Shown: piece after piece, positions 25,247 through 35,549 of the stretch
Layout: every line of letters starts with the position of its first letter
Position numbering within the stretch: the first letter of the stretch is position 1
Position numbers and translations under genes: made by a program
Notes under the pieces: generated by a model
What the model saw: only the letters and a program-made list of their open reading frames with translations
Database searches by the model: none
What the model was told of the DNA's origin: nothing
Assembly (NCBI GenBank): GCA_963556195.1
Contig: OY744522.1
Location: 42,128,763-42,192,762 of the forward strand
From: Sepiola atlantica
Lineage: Eukaryota; Mollusca; Cephalopoda; Sepiida; Sepiolidae
Length of the DNA: 64,000 nt
Direction: 5' to 3'

Positions 25247-25950
25247 TGCGGCTCTGAGTGGCAAACGATATATCTAGATTTTACAGAAAAAACGCTAACC
25301 GCTAGATGAAATTTTTACTAGCTATATTCTAAAGAAAATCTCCAGATCTAGCGGGGAAACCGATAAATTAGAAAACACTGACAGCGACTACTGTCCAATC
25401 GATGTAATGTGCATTCCTGTGCTTGTTTTAAAACTACTTCAATTGAATGTGCCCCGATGGACTGGTTGCTCTAGTGCACCCTCGACGTGAATACACTCGA
25501 TCAACTCGACAATCAGTTAAACCCCATCCATTTTCTGTGGAGGTCCTCAGATACAGAAGGTATTCTACTCAAATAGCTTGTTTCCTCGAGTTGCCAGCAC
25601 TTGGAACTCTCTCCTTGCTCCCTGTTTCCTTGACTCTACCAACATGCAGTAATTTAAGTGTAATGTTAACAAATATCTCGCTGCACAACTCCCCTTTTTA
25701 TTTCTGGCCCCTAATACGCAGTAGTCCCTTGCGTCATGATGGCAATGCGCCTTATCTGGGGTGAATTCAAGTTCAAAAAATATATATAAATCGCGGCTGT
25801 GAGTGGCAAACGGTATATCTTCAGATTTTACAGAAAAAAAACGCTAACCGCTATATTACAGTTTTACTAGCTAGATTCCAAAGGAAATCTCCAGATCTAG
25901 CAGGAAAACCGTTAAATTGGAAACACTGCCAGGGACTACTCTTGAGTATG
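24860..25950 (+). repeat. Tandem segmental duplication, about 560-bp period
   Basis: LINE 3' end plus its downstream flank (GCGGCTSTGAGTGGCAAACG, GCTAACCGCTA, TCTCCAGATCTAGC) is present twice in direct orientation, 24860-25420 and 25420-25950. A short (TA)n occurs in the first copy only (25216-25242). Confidence 0.85.
25415..25700 (+). pseudogene. LINE polymerase C-terminal fragment, copy 2
   Basis: Second copy of the same LINE end (TRSTRQSVKPHPFSVEV; PALGTLSLLPVSL in a shifted frame), starting within the equivalent of codon NYFNG. It lies about 560 bp downstream of copy 1 in the same orientation and is part of the tandem duplication at 24860-25950. Confidence 0.8.
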
Positions 25951-26544
25951 CTTCCGCAGGTCTCCAGAAACAAGAACTACGTGTTTGATAGTGTACAGAA
26001 AGTAATAAATTAATAAAAGAACACCATGTTGAAGTGGCAAAAGAGAGCGAGCGTAACGTTTGTAAAAAAAAAAAAAGATGTTAGAATTCTTTCAAGGCGA
26101 CGCTCTAACAGCCATTTCTGGCGGTGGACGAATTTGATGGCAGCACCCAATAAAAGTATTCATGGCGCCGCTCGCTGGCCAACAGACTGGGTAATGACGA
26201 CTGTCTGCGCGCGGAAATCTTTCAAAACCTACTTGTAAACGTTGCACGCCTCATAAAAAAAAGACGTTTGAAGAATTTTGGCCAAACGAAGGAGGGCCCC
26301 CCTCACACATCCTTAACCTCTGCCGGTCCCACTTCTCTGGTGAAAGAAGTGTGGATGTCCTTGGTGAGGGCGGCTGCGTTCGAATCCAGGTGAGGGAGGG
26401 GCACCTAGCAAGACAAGTTGGGCGGAGTTTTTTTCTCGAAACCAGAACTGTGCGGAAATAGTGTCATATCAGAAAGTATGGGTCACCTAGTGTGAGCGGA
26501 ATACAAGCAGACACACATCTAAACGCATACGTACACATACACAG

Positions 26545-26754
26545 TATATATATATATATATACATACTTAGGTAGCATTCATTCGTTGATGCATGTTTTA
26601 TTAAACAACAGGGGCAATTTCTGTTTGTTTCTTTTTTTATCCATCTTTTCAAGTTGACGGACCAATGATCTAATATTCGGTTCGAGTGTGAACAGGAACT
26701 CGACAAAACTGCTAACGTTTTCGACTCCCATGAGTCCTCAACAGGCACACGTGG

Positions 26755-26818
<64 letters not shown>
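26545..26818. repeat. (TA)n tracts and hammerhead-like degenerate motif between them
   Basis: TA runs at 26545-26562 and 26758-26818. Between them, the minus strand at about 26745-26700 reads CTGTTGA, GGACTC-ATGG-GAGTC, GAAAACG: a perfect 5-bp stem next to a GAAA box but with an altered first core box. Confidence 0.6.
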
Positions 26819-26820
<2 letters not shown>

Positions 26821-26960
26821 TGAAATATTTTGAAAATCAACAATCGTGTAATTTAAATGAAAAATTCATTTTTTTTCTCCAAGCTATCCTTTGTCAGGCG
26901 AGACTGTCTCATAGTTTTTTAAAAAACATTTTTTCTTCCTCATTGTGATGATATTAACAC
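26818..26960 (+). repeat. Dispersed repeat, copy 1 (partner at 44312)
   Basis: Shares AAGTGAAATATTTTGAAAAT, TTGTCAGGCGAGACTGTCT and ATAGTTTTTT with 44312-44475 in the same orientation. Copy 1 abuts a (TA)n tract; copy 2 lies inside the 12-bp minisatellite. Confidence 0.8.
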
Positions 26961-27129
26961 CGAAGGGTCGAACCACGATAGAAGCAGAAATGCACGCCAA
27001 GTTCTAAAAGACGTTTGGATAAGTGTCATGCTGTCGATATTATGCGCAGATATATATTGGGAAATATAAATATATATAAATATATATATATATAGTCTAA
27101 AGAAGTTTTGAGTCATTATGAACAAAGAA

Positions 27130-27495
27130 AGAAAATGCTGTTTAAATTATCAGAGAAATTAACTAAATCCATAATATCTAAGACTTAGCACTTGCATAAG
27201 CCGACACACCGTTAGAAAATTCATAAATAAAAAAGGGGATTTAAGTATCTAACAGTGAAAAAATAAAAAGAGACCTTAACTTGAGCGTGAAATATTAAAA
27301 CGGGGATCATCAGCTGTTTACCATGTACCTGTTTCGGAGATTTAAAAACAGGACAGTTATAATATTCATGGCACTCCAAGGGTACTGATCAAACGACCAC
27401 TTCCCCAATAATTAAATGTAGACATCATTCAGGTTAAATTTGACTATTATATAGATAAATAATAATTTAATTTCACTAATATATACATAAATAAA
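27130..27495 (+). repeat. Dispersed repeat, copy 1 (partner at 51345)
   Basis: Homologous to 51345-51597: AACTAAATCCA.GATATC, GACTTAGCACTT.CATAAGC, CTGTTTCGGAGATTTAAAA, CCAATAATTAAATGTAGA, TTTCACTAATATATACAT. The second copy has an internal deletion. A third, inverted piece is at 54452-54500. Confidence 0.85.
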
Positions 27496-27497
27496 TA

Positions 27498-27498
<1 letters not shown>

Positions 27499-27571
<73 letters not shown>

Positions 27572-27585
27572 TAGTATATATATAC

Positions 27586-27637
<52 letters not shown>
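27499..27637. repeat. (TA)n with TTAG/CATA interruptions
   Basis: Interrupted TA array directly upstream of the large palindrome. Confidence 0.95.
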
Positions 27638-27641
<4 letters not shown>

Positions 27642-27709
27642 GTTATAATGGAATAATTCCAGGAAGAAATCCGGGTAAGAGAGCTCAATGTGGTAAACAG
27701 AGCAAGAAT

Positions 27710-27927
27710 AACGTAAAATATAATAACACGAAATTACATGATTGTCGATGCAATAATTTATTTCAACCTTGCGGTTTATTCAAGCATCAAATTTGACAAT
27801 TACATTTTTGAGACAGTTTTGAGTCTCAAAAATGTAATTGTCAAATTTGATGCTTGAATAAAACCGCAAGGTTGAAATAAATTATTGCATCGACAATCAT
27901 GTAATTTCGTGTTATTATATTTTACGT
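27710..27927. repeat. Near-perfect 105-bp-arm palindrome
   Basis: Arms 27710-27814 and 27823-27927 are reverse complements apart from a single-base indel in the GCGGTTT run, with an 8-nt loop (AGTTTTGA). (TA)n follows at 27930. Each arm contains GATGC, TTGAATAA, AACC-GCAA-GGTT, GAAA, TAAATTATT, GCATC in order, which is the layout of a type-I hammerhead with a damaged first core box. A transcript through both arms would form a long hairpin. Confidence 0.95.
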
Positions 27928-27969
<42 letters not shown>

Positions 27970-27974
27970 TAAAT

Positions 27975-28236
27975 ATATATAAATATAAAAAGTTAAAATG
28001 CAAACGCGATAAACGCCATTTTGAAAATCACTAAACTGTTTCTAAGAAAAGTGTTGCATTTGAACACTCGACGACATCCTAAAACTATGTGTTACATGAT
28101 ATGATATGAAATTATTTTATTTTGATTTCAATTAAAACCAAATTTCATTTGAAGTCTAGATTTTATATATTCGTGCTTTTATAGTTTAAGATCTCAATTT
28201 AAACAAATTGGATTTATCGCGCTTTGCGTTCGAACT

Positions 28237-28280
<44 letters not shown>

Positions 28281-28283
28281 TGG

Positions 28284-28340
<57 letters not shown>

Positions 28341-28450
28341 TAAAAATGACAAACGGAAAATAAGTTAAAGCGTAGGAGAAAAACAAAAACAAGAGATTTT
28401 GACCAGTTTAGTTCTGTTGGAGAACGTCTTCAGAAATGAAGATTTAGAAA
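27975..28450 (-). repeat. Inverted repeat pair A, left arm
   Basis: Reverse complement of 29530-30110 over most of its length: AACGCCATTTTGAAAATCAC, AGAAAAGTGTTGCATTTGAA, GATTTATCGCG, the TA tract at 28239-28326, AAAAATGACAAACGGAAAA and the hammerhead-like end at 28401-28437. No coding sequence. Confidence 0.9.
28401..28437 (-). ncRNA. Hammerhead-like motif, decayed (pair A left arm)
   Basis: Minus strand: ATTT, CTGAAGA (28433-28427), GTTC..GAAC hairpin, TAAAC (28410-28406; first G of GAAAC lost), GGTC, AAAA. It is the mutated homologue of 29554-29594. Confidence 0.35.
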
Positions 28451-28661
28451 TAATTTTATTTAATCTTAACCTTTCATAATGCACTCTCTTCAAAAGCGTA
28501 CACCCTCTCTCACGCCGCTAATGCATTGAAAGGGCGACTATACTCCTTTAAACACCATCAAACTCCAACCTAAGGCTCGGTTCTTATACCCTAAGCAGGC
28601 ACTTAGAAAAAGTCGCACCAAAACAATGCAATATATTAAACCACTGCGACCCTGATTAAAT

Positions 28662-28696
28662 TTATATATATATATACATAGAGAGAGAGAGATTAG

Positions 28697-28770
<74 letters not shown>

Positions 28771-28796
28771 TGTATATATGTATATATGTATATATA

Positions 28797-28833
<37 letters not shown>
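28662..28833. repeat. (TA)n/(GA)n compound microsatellite
   Basis: TA array with GAGA, TCTG and TG interruptions. Confidence 0.95.
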
Positions 28834-28843
<10 letters not shown>

Positions 28844-28969
28844 TTTGTGATTATAGCAAGCTCTCATTGATAATCAAATCATTTTAATACATTTCTCTCA
28901 AACTTAACCCTTATTTCTCTATTTATTAAAATCTATATATATTTTTTCTCCTACTCCTTAAACCTGTTT

Positions 28970-29058
28970 TTCCGTTTGTTTCATTTTTGACGCGTTTTGT
29001 CCACCACGGCATTTCATTTTCATGAATTATCCTATACCTCACCTCATGTATACATATA

Positions 29059-29125
<67 letters not shown>

Positions 29126-29325
29126 TTATGTACATATATATATAGACAGTCGGTTAATGATTTTTTTTATTGCTCTCTGAAAACCTAATGTGTGATAAAC
29201 TAGCATACGTATCCCTAATTCATTCTGATTCATCTTTGGGTTCTAGCATCCAGTGTATCAATTCCATGCCCACTCCCATCTGTTTAGCATGGTCAGCTTC
29301 TCTGTCTAACTTTCCCTCTTGTCGC
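28970..29325 (+). repeat. Inverted repeat pair B, left arm
   Basis: Reverse complement of 30755-31065: GTTTTGTCCACCACGGCATT, TCATTTTCATGAATTAT, a (TA)n tract, GACAGTCGGTT, TCTGAAAACCTAATGTGTGA, CATCCAGTGTATCAATTCCA. The TA tract is much longer in this copy (29050-29145). Confidence 0.9.
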
Positions 29326-29529
29326 CTTACCCCCTCCCTCACCGCCTTCTCCATACTAGCTCATTAGGGGTGAAAGTAAAAAAGAGAAATAAAATAAATA
29401 AAGAAATAAACAGAAGAATAAGAAACATAGAAGAATGTATAACGCACACTTTATATTTCAACATCACTTAATGTCTTCTCATATGGTCCAATCAGATCAT
29501 CCTTCTCTCATGCCATGTATGTGGCTTCA

Positions 29530-29650
29530 AAATGAAATTATTTCCAAATATTCATTTCTGAAGACGTTCTCCAATAGAACGAAACCGGTCAAATTCTCTT
29601 GTTTTTGTTTTTCTCCTGCGCTTTAACTTGTCTTCTGTTTGTCATTTTTA

Positions 29651-29718
<68 letters not shown>

Positions 29719-29765
29719 GTGTATATATATATATATTTACCAATATATATGTATATATATATTCA

Positions 29766-29861
<96 letters not shown>

Positions 29862-30110
29862 GAACGCAAAACGCGATAAATCCAATTCGTTTAAATTGAG
29901 ATCTTAAACTATAAAAACACGAATATATAAAATCTAGACTTCAAATGAAATCCGATTTTAATTGGAATCAAAATTAAATAATTTCATATCATATCATGTA
30001 ACCCATAGTTTTAGGATGTCGTCGAGTGTTCAAATGCAACACTTTTCTTAGAAACAGTTTAGTGATTTTCAAAATGGCGTTTTTTGCGTTTTGCATTTGA
30101 ACTTTTGATA
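29530..30110 (+). repeat. Inverted repeat pair A, right arm
   Basis: Homologue of 27975-28450 in the opposite orientation. It contains the hammerhead-like motif at 29554-29594, a 175-bp TA/GA microsatellite (29656-29860) and an anonymous 3' part. It overlaps nothing coding. Confidence 0.9.
29554..29594 (+). ncRNA. Hammerhead-like motif (pair A right arm)
   Basis: ATTT (stem I), CTGAAGA (29558-29564), GTTC-TCCAATA-GAAC hairpin preceded by one unpaired C, GAAAC (29581-29585), self-complementary ACCGGT, cleavage GTC (29588-29590), AAAT (stem I, 4 bp). All boxes fit CUGANGA/GAAA/NUH, but stem II placement is slightly irregular. Confidence 0.4.
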
Positions 30111-30140
30111 TTTATATATATTTACCAATATATATATATG

Positions 30141-30186
<46 letters not shown>

Positions 30187-30189
30187 TAA

Positions 30190-30242
<53 letters not shown>

Positions 30243-30262
30243 AATATTTGTTATGCATAAAT
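30110..30262. repeat. (TA)n with TTTACC/GTAAA interruptions
   Basis: Interrupted TA array joining pair A to the direct duplication. Confidence 0.9.
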
Positions 30263-30269
30263 ATATAAT

Positions 30270-30740
30270 TTAAACACAATAACGGCGGCGAAAGCGTACA
30301 GGCATTCAAACTTCTATAAGGGAAGGAACGATGCATAAAGCAAGTGACGCTACGCTGTGTTACTACTATCATTTTACAGTGCTCTACTTTTTAACGAGGA
30401 GCTTCAAATATAAAATATTTGTTATTGTTTATCTATGGACATATACGTTACGTCTCTTTTCAATCAAGACCCATCAGCATAGAAGTACGACTATTCACCA
30501 CCCGTCACACGATTCGAAACCCTGGACTACAAGTATTTTTTCAATCTACAGTCCAACGTCGCTAACCGCTAGGCCAGTTCTGAACAGCTTATAAACAATG
30601 ATAATTTTAACACAATAACGGCGGCGAAAGCGTACAGGCATTCAAACTTCTATAAGGGAAGGAACGATGCATAAAGCAGGTGACGCTACGCTGTGTTACT
30701 ACTACCATTTTACAGTGCTCTACTATTTAACGAGGAGCTT
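30270..30740 (+). repeat. Direct duplication (135 bp) around a SINE-containing spacer
   Basis: 30270-30404 and 30606-30740 are about 97% identical (AACACAATAACGGCGGCGAA, AGGGAAGGAACGATGCATAA, GTGACGCTACGCTGTGTTAC). The 200-bp spacer carries a tRNA-like module on the minus strand. The high identity makes this one of the younger events here. Confidence 0.93.
30508..30578 (-). repeat. tRNA-like SINE head
   Basis: The minus strand has an A box TGGCCTAGCGGTT (30576-30564) and a B-box-like GGGTTTCGAATCGTG (30522-30508), about 41 nt apart, as in tRNA-derived SINEs. No proper acceptor stem, so not a functional tRNA. Confidence 0.6.
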
Positions 30741-30754
30741 ATATACAAGAGGGA

Positions 30755-31065
30755 AGATAGACAGAGGAGCTTACCAGGCTGAACAAGTGGGAGTGGGCAT
30801 GGAATTGATACACTGGATGCTTGAACCAAAAGATTAATCAGAATGAATCAGGGATACGTCTGCTAGTTTTTCACACATTAGGTTTTCAGAGAGCAAGAAA
30901 AAAAATTATAAACCGACAGTCTATATATATATACATAAATGTATGTATATATATAAATATATATGTATACATGAGGTGAGGTATATGATAATTCATGAAA
31001 ATGAAATGCCGTGGTGGACAAAACGTGTGAAAAATCAAACAAACGGAAAAACATATTTCTCAAGT
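30755..31065 (-). repeat. Inverted repeat pair B, right arm
   Basis: Reverse complement of 28970-29325, with a short TA tract (30921-30970) in place of the long one. It ends just before the Penelope-like coding remnant. Confidence 0.9.
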
Positions 31066-31092
31066 CACTACCCCCATATATCAATTAACTAA

Positions 31093-32470
31093 AATATTAA
31101 TGATCTTATATCTCCTTATTTACCTTGTAAATATAGTGTAAAATCCACACATGAGCTCTTACACATACTGCATACCCAAAAAATAGATAATAAAATTACT
31201 GCATCACTCGACGTTGAAAGTCTGTTTACAAATGACCCTGTATACAACACAATTGATATAATGATTAATAACATATATAATAACCCATCCCTCCCCCTCT
31301 AAAAATTGATCTTGAAATACTAAAAAGGTTATTATTAATTTGCACCACTGAAGTTCCTTTCCATGACCATAAGGGCAACATATATACCCAAATTGACGGA
31401 GTTTCTATGGGATCTGTCCTTGGACCGACTTTTAGTTATTTTTACATGGCCGACCTCGAAAATAAAATATTTAATATAATTACTAAACCTTCTATTTATG
31501 CCCGCTACGTTGATGATATTCTTATTTTAGTAAATAGTATAGATGAAATAAAAAAAACTACAAGATACTTTTAAAAATAATTCAGTTCTTAAATTCACTC
31601 ATGAGCTTAATGTTAACAATAAAACTCCGTTTTTAGATGTTCTCATTGACTCCAACAGTGATGCATTCATCACCTCTGCCTATAAAAAACCGACATCTAT
31701 TAACACCTGTATTTTAAGTTTTCAAAGTGAATGCCCATATAGATATAAAATTGCTATGGTCAACAATCTATTGAACCGTGCAAAATTAATCTCTTCATCC
31801 CAAAAAATATTTTTTCATGAATTAAAAAACATAAAGCACGTCCTAATTAATAATCAATTTCTCAATTATATGGTTGATGAACAAATAAAATTACTGATTA
31901 GAAATTTAGATAAATAATTCCCACTACATAAATCTATTCTATTGTAACAAAATGCATGCAAACTTTAAATTGGATGAAAAAGCTCTTAAAAATATAATAC
32001 ATCGCTATATATCCCCCACCAATTCTGATGATAAAATACGATTTATCATTTATTATAAAAAAATCAAAACATCAAACTATGTTGTTAAAAATAACACTTC
32101 TCAAACCCAAAATACATTAGGAAGAACCAATGTAATATATCAGTTCCAATGCCCTATGGGAGAATGTATCTCCGACAACAATAAAAAAAAACTAATTCTT
32201 ACATAGGTTTCACTTCCATAACACTATCCCGAAGACTCGCCCTACATCTCTTCGACACTAGCTCTATATGCCAACACCTAAAAACACATAATTGCACCCC
32301 CTCCCAATATAGAAACATCCTTGTTAACAATACCAAAATAATACACCACGATACCAATATCAAAAAATTAAAAATACTCGAAGCCCTCTACATAAAAACT
32401 AAACATCCCATACTTAATAATGTCAATTATGAAACTAGTCGCAACATTTTAAAATGTCTAGCATAATAAT
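31093..32470 (+). pseudogene. Penelope-like element: reverse transcriptase and GIY-YIG nuclease
   Basis: 5'-truncated, multiply frameshifted coding region. RT part: NDLISPYLPCKYSV, then ITASLDVESLFTNDPVYNTI (PLE motif S.DV.SLFTN.P), TEVPFHDHKGNIYTQIDGVS, MGSVLGPTFSYFYMADLE and the catalytic YARYVDDILILV near 31500, then FTHELNVNNKTPFLDVLID and AYKKPTSINTCILSF. After a stop at about 31918 a linker follows (HANFKLDEKALKNIIHRYIS). Then VIYQFQCPMGEC and, frameshifted, SYIGFTSITLSRRLALHLF, HLKTHNC, KILEALYIKTKHPILN: the GIY-YIG endonuclease typical of endonuclease-bearing PLEs. PLEs move by target-primed reverse transcription. This copy is inactive. Confidence 0.93.
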
Positions 32471-32800
32471 TAACATTACCAAATTATTAGCCATTAGGTA
32501 GTTATGCGTTTGAATTGTATGCACTTTCTTTAACGTCATCAATTTCTTAACAGTTTAAACAGTCAAACCTTTAAATCTCTCATATGTGTAGAACACCATC
32601 ACGCTCTCATGTACATTTCAACTTTACAGACGCCTTTTTCAAGTTATAAACTACTTGCCGTTATAATTCAAAAATGAGCACAACAGTAAAGTCATAATTT
32701 GTAAAGACACTAAAGCTAATACCGCCTGAAGATGATTTGACGATTCAAATCGAAAGTACTTGCAAAAAAGAAAAAAGAATAGAATAAGAAACCCATGGAT
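32471..32800 (+). other. PLE 3' untranslated region with hammerhead-like hairpin
   Basis: Directly after the PLE stop. At 32726-32762 it has CTGAAGA, one T, a perfect 7-bp hairpin GATTTGA-CGAT-TCAAATC, then GAAAG and TACTTGC. This resembles a hammerhead core but lacks a convincing stem I and has an extra nucleotide before stem II. It is followed by an A-rich tail. Confidence 0.45.
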
Positions 32801-32910
32801 CATATTTACATCAATTTGATCGAAACATTAGATGGACAATTCGGAAAATTTAAAAAATAAAAAAAGTCGCATCAAACAAAACCACTCAGTGTTATTTAAT
32901 AATGTTTGCC

Positions 32911-32913
<3 letters not shown>

Positions 32914-32979
<66 letters not shown>
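32914..32979. repeat. (TA)n tract
   Basis: Pure TA run. Confidence 0.97.
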
Positions 32980-32982
<3 letters not shown>

Positions 32983-33124
32983 TCTTTATCACAGGAAGTG
33001 TGACACTCGAAATATTAGTAAGCGTGGGACACCACACGCTTCAATCACCTATAAATGCAATTACATGAAAATACACTAAATATTTAGGTGATAATAATTA
33101 TACATATTTCCAGGCAAGGGGTCA

Positions 33125-33229
33125 TAGTCCGAAGGTAAAACACCAGACTATTGACATAAATATTGTCCGATCTTTGTACAAGTTAGCCATGCTGATGACG
33201 GCTGTGAGCCGCAAACCTGTTGCGCATGG
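33125..33229 (+). mobile_element. tRNA-like/hammerhead element, family B copy 1
   Basis: A-box-like TAGTCCGAAGG (33125-33135) and degenerate B-box-like TTGTCCGATCT (33163-33173) precede a hammerhead: stem I CCATG (33187-33191), CTGATGA (33192-33198), perfect stem II CGGC-TGTGA-GCCG, CAAAC (first G of GAAAC mutated), an altered stem III, and CATGG (33225-33229), which pairs perfectly with CCATG. Downstream TTTCTTTTATGTAC is shared with copy 2. Confidence 0.6.
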
Positions 33230-34485
33230 ATTTCTTTTATGTACTTGTTTAAAAAATATTTTTTAAAATTTATCTAGTTGTATTGAAGCAGATAAAATAA
33301 ATAGTGTTGGGATTTTTGGGGGGAGTGGGGGAGGCGGCATTGCCTCTATAATTTAAATCGGAGCTAATCCCCACCTCTCCATGTTTTAAAATAAGTATTT
33401 ACTTACTTACTAAAAGTGCAGAATAAGTAACAGTTGAGAAATAGAAAAACAACAACAAAAGCAAATGACTTATACCCAATGCAGTAGAATTTAATTATCT
33501 ACGGACCTGTATACGTTTAACATGCTGAAAGTGAACTTATGATTTTTTTGTTTTTTTTTCAAAATATTATTTCGTTTAAAGCGGTCTTACACGCAGAGAA
33601 AAAAGAAATAACTGTTTGACGGGGGCTTAATTCCTAAAAAGTTGTAAAATATGACATATTTTACCGCAACCCCGACTTTCAAGCTTTCCCCCAAACCTAG
33701 GGTTATTGATAATCATAGTTTTTACAATTATTCAACAATAAACCACAAACAAGCGACCATTTATTATCCGTGTGTCGTAAAGACAGCTCACATAATTTCA
33801 AATACAAAAAAAAAACAACAGTTTCAGAACGTTAAAAGTATACAGGTTTGTTGATAATAACATTCTACTGCGTTTAGTATAATACATTTATTATCGTTTT
33901 ATTGTTTACGATTTTCTCGATTGTTAACTATTCTGTACGTTTTACATTTAATCTGCTGTTACTATTTTATTGCTTCCCCCAGGAGGGCAGACTTAGACAC
34001 AAGGTCATTTGTAACATTTTAGAAAAGACAGTTTACGATTTCTTTTTGGCTATGGGATATAAATTCTGTGCTTTTTACTTTTTTAGGCGATTTCGTGTGG
34101 CAATATGATTTTGCCAGTCAGACTTAGTGTAAGTGATAAACAATTAGTTAATGTCCGAAATAAGTAGAGTGGCTCGGAAATGTGGGATCATTTTACGTTA
34201 AATTTGCATGCGAAAATAATCCTCCACTTTAAATTCTAAAATAATTGTATGTCTTCTGGGTGTTCACGCATAATCGCCTAAAAACGTATAATCTAATTTA
34301 AGGAGGGGGTATTAAGGTGAGAGCTATCATCTACTTTTAAATATAGATATATATATATATTTTTATTTGAGAAACTTCTTAATGCTTTCCCTTCATCTAT
34401 TGTATCCAAGATTTTGATAAACTCGTGAAAATTCTATCTAGATTTTTCACTTGTGCCATTTTTTCCTATTCCTTGTCGAAGTTAG

Positions 34486-34527
34486 CCATGCTGATGATGG
34501 CTGTGGGTCAGAAACACGTGTCCCTGG
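34486..34527 (+). ncRNA. Candidate type-I hammerhead ribozyme, family B copy 2 (all core boxes intact)
   Basis: Stem I CCATG (34486-34490), CTGATGA (34491-34497), stem II TGGC-TGTGG-GTCA (with one G-U), GAAAC (34511-34515), short stem III AC-ACGT-GT, cleavage GTC (34520-34522), stem I CCTGG (34523-34527; 4 of 5 pairs). ACACGTGT is self-complementary, as in hammerheads that work as dimers. The tRNA-like head is not recognisable upstream here. Confidence 0.62.
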
Positions 34528-34551
34528 ATTACTTTTATGTACGTATGAATT

Positions 34552-34552
34552 A

Positions 34553-34612
<60 letters not shown>

Positions 34613-34795
34613 ATAGATGAAAGAAGAGTGATAAACATGTACGAATGATAAGATTTCGATCTTTGAAAAGCCTTGGCTTAAGGAAAGAATAAGAAACATA
34701 ATTTTATTACCGAATGTACCTTGCATTGAACAACTGAAGTTTGAAATAAATCTGGGCATTCGTACATGTTTATCACTCTTCTTTCATCTATCTTT
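34552..34795. mobile_element. (TA)n-linked foldback
   Basis: (TA)n at 34552-34608, then inverted arms 34609-34647 and 34757-34795 (AGATGAAAGAAGAGTGATAA, ACATGTACGAATG and complements) with a 109-bp spacer. No coding sequence. It lies 80 bp downstream of the family-B hammerhead. Confidence 0.8.
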
Positions 34796-34883
34796 ATAAT
34801 TTATCTATCTCGTATATTAAGCTTAAACCATTTCACTATAGGTTCTATCTACTAAAAGTTTACTTTTAGCTTCATATTTGATT

Positions 34884-34892
34884 ATATATATA

Positions 34893-34983
<91 letters not shown>
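34884..34983. repeat. (TA)n tract
   Basis: TA array with a TTTATA and an AATATATG interruption. Confidence 0.95.
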
Positions 34984-34987
<4 letters not shown>

Positions 34988-34989
34988 CG

Positions 34990-35507
34990 AAAGACACGTC
35001 CTATAAATTTAAGGGCGACTAATAATGGAATCTTACGCATTAATCTGTATTATTTAGGAAGTGAACAAGCGAAATAGTAGTACACAATATAACAAACGCT
35101 ACTATCACCAATAGAAACAATTGCATAAAATACATTAAACAATTACATGAAATACATATATATGCATAGTTTTTGTGTGTATGTATGTGTTGCCTCTGGA
35201 ACTCATTGTTTTCCAAAACAGCCAGCTTCTGCTAAACACAACTTAATTGTTTCCTTTATGCCAAGGTGTTATGAAAGCTAAAACGCTGGTGTCGTCATAG
35301 CCTATTTGAAGACAACATCGTTAGTGTAAAAAAGAACGATAAAAGGCGGGAAAAACGATAAAAGGCGGGAAACCCATGATTAAAGATGGCGCTGATTTCA
35401 ACCCAAAAAAACAACAACGCTGATATTTGATTGGCCGGGCCGGAAATCGTGTCGAATGGGAGCCACAAAGAAAAGCCGAACCTAAGAAAACTATATTGAT
35501 TGGTTGA

Positions 35508-35549
<42 letters not shown>

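Noticed and set aside
26270..26460. Possible tRNA/SINE (GTTCGAATCCAGG)
   Set aside because: B-box-like sequence lacks an A box at the right distance.
30508..30578. Functional tRNA gene
   Set aside because: A and B boxes are present but acceptor and anticodon stems cannot be formed; a SINE head fits better. The same holds for 40262-40318 and 50550-50613.
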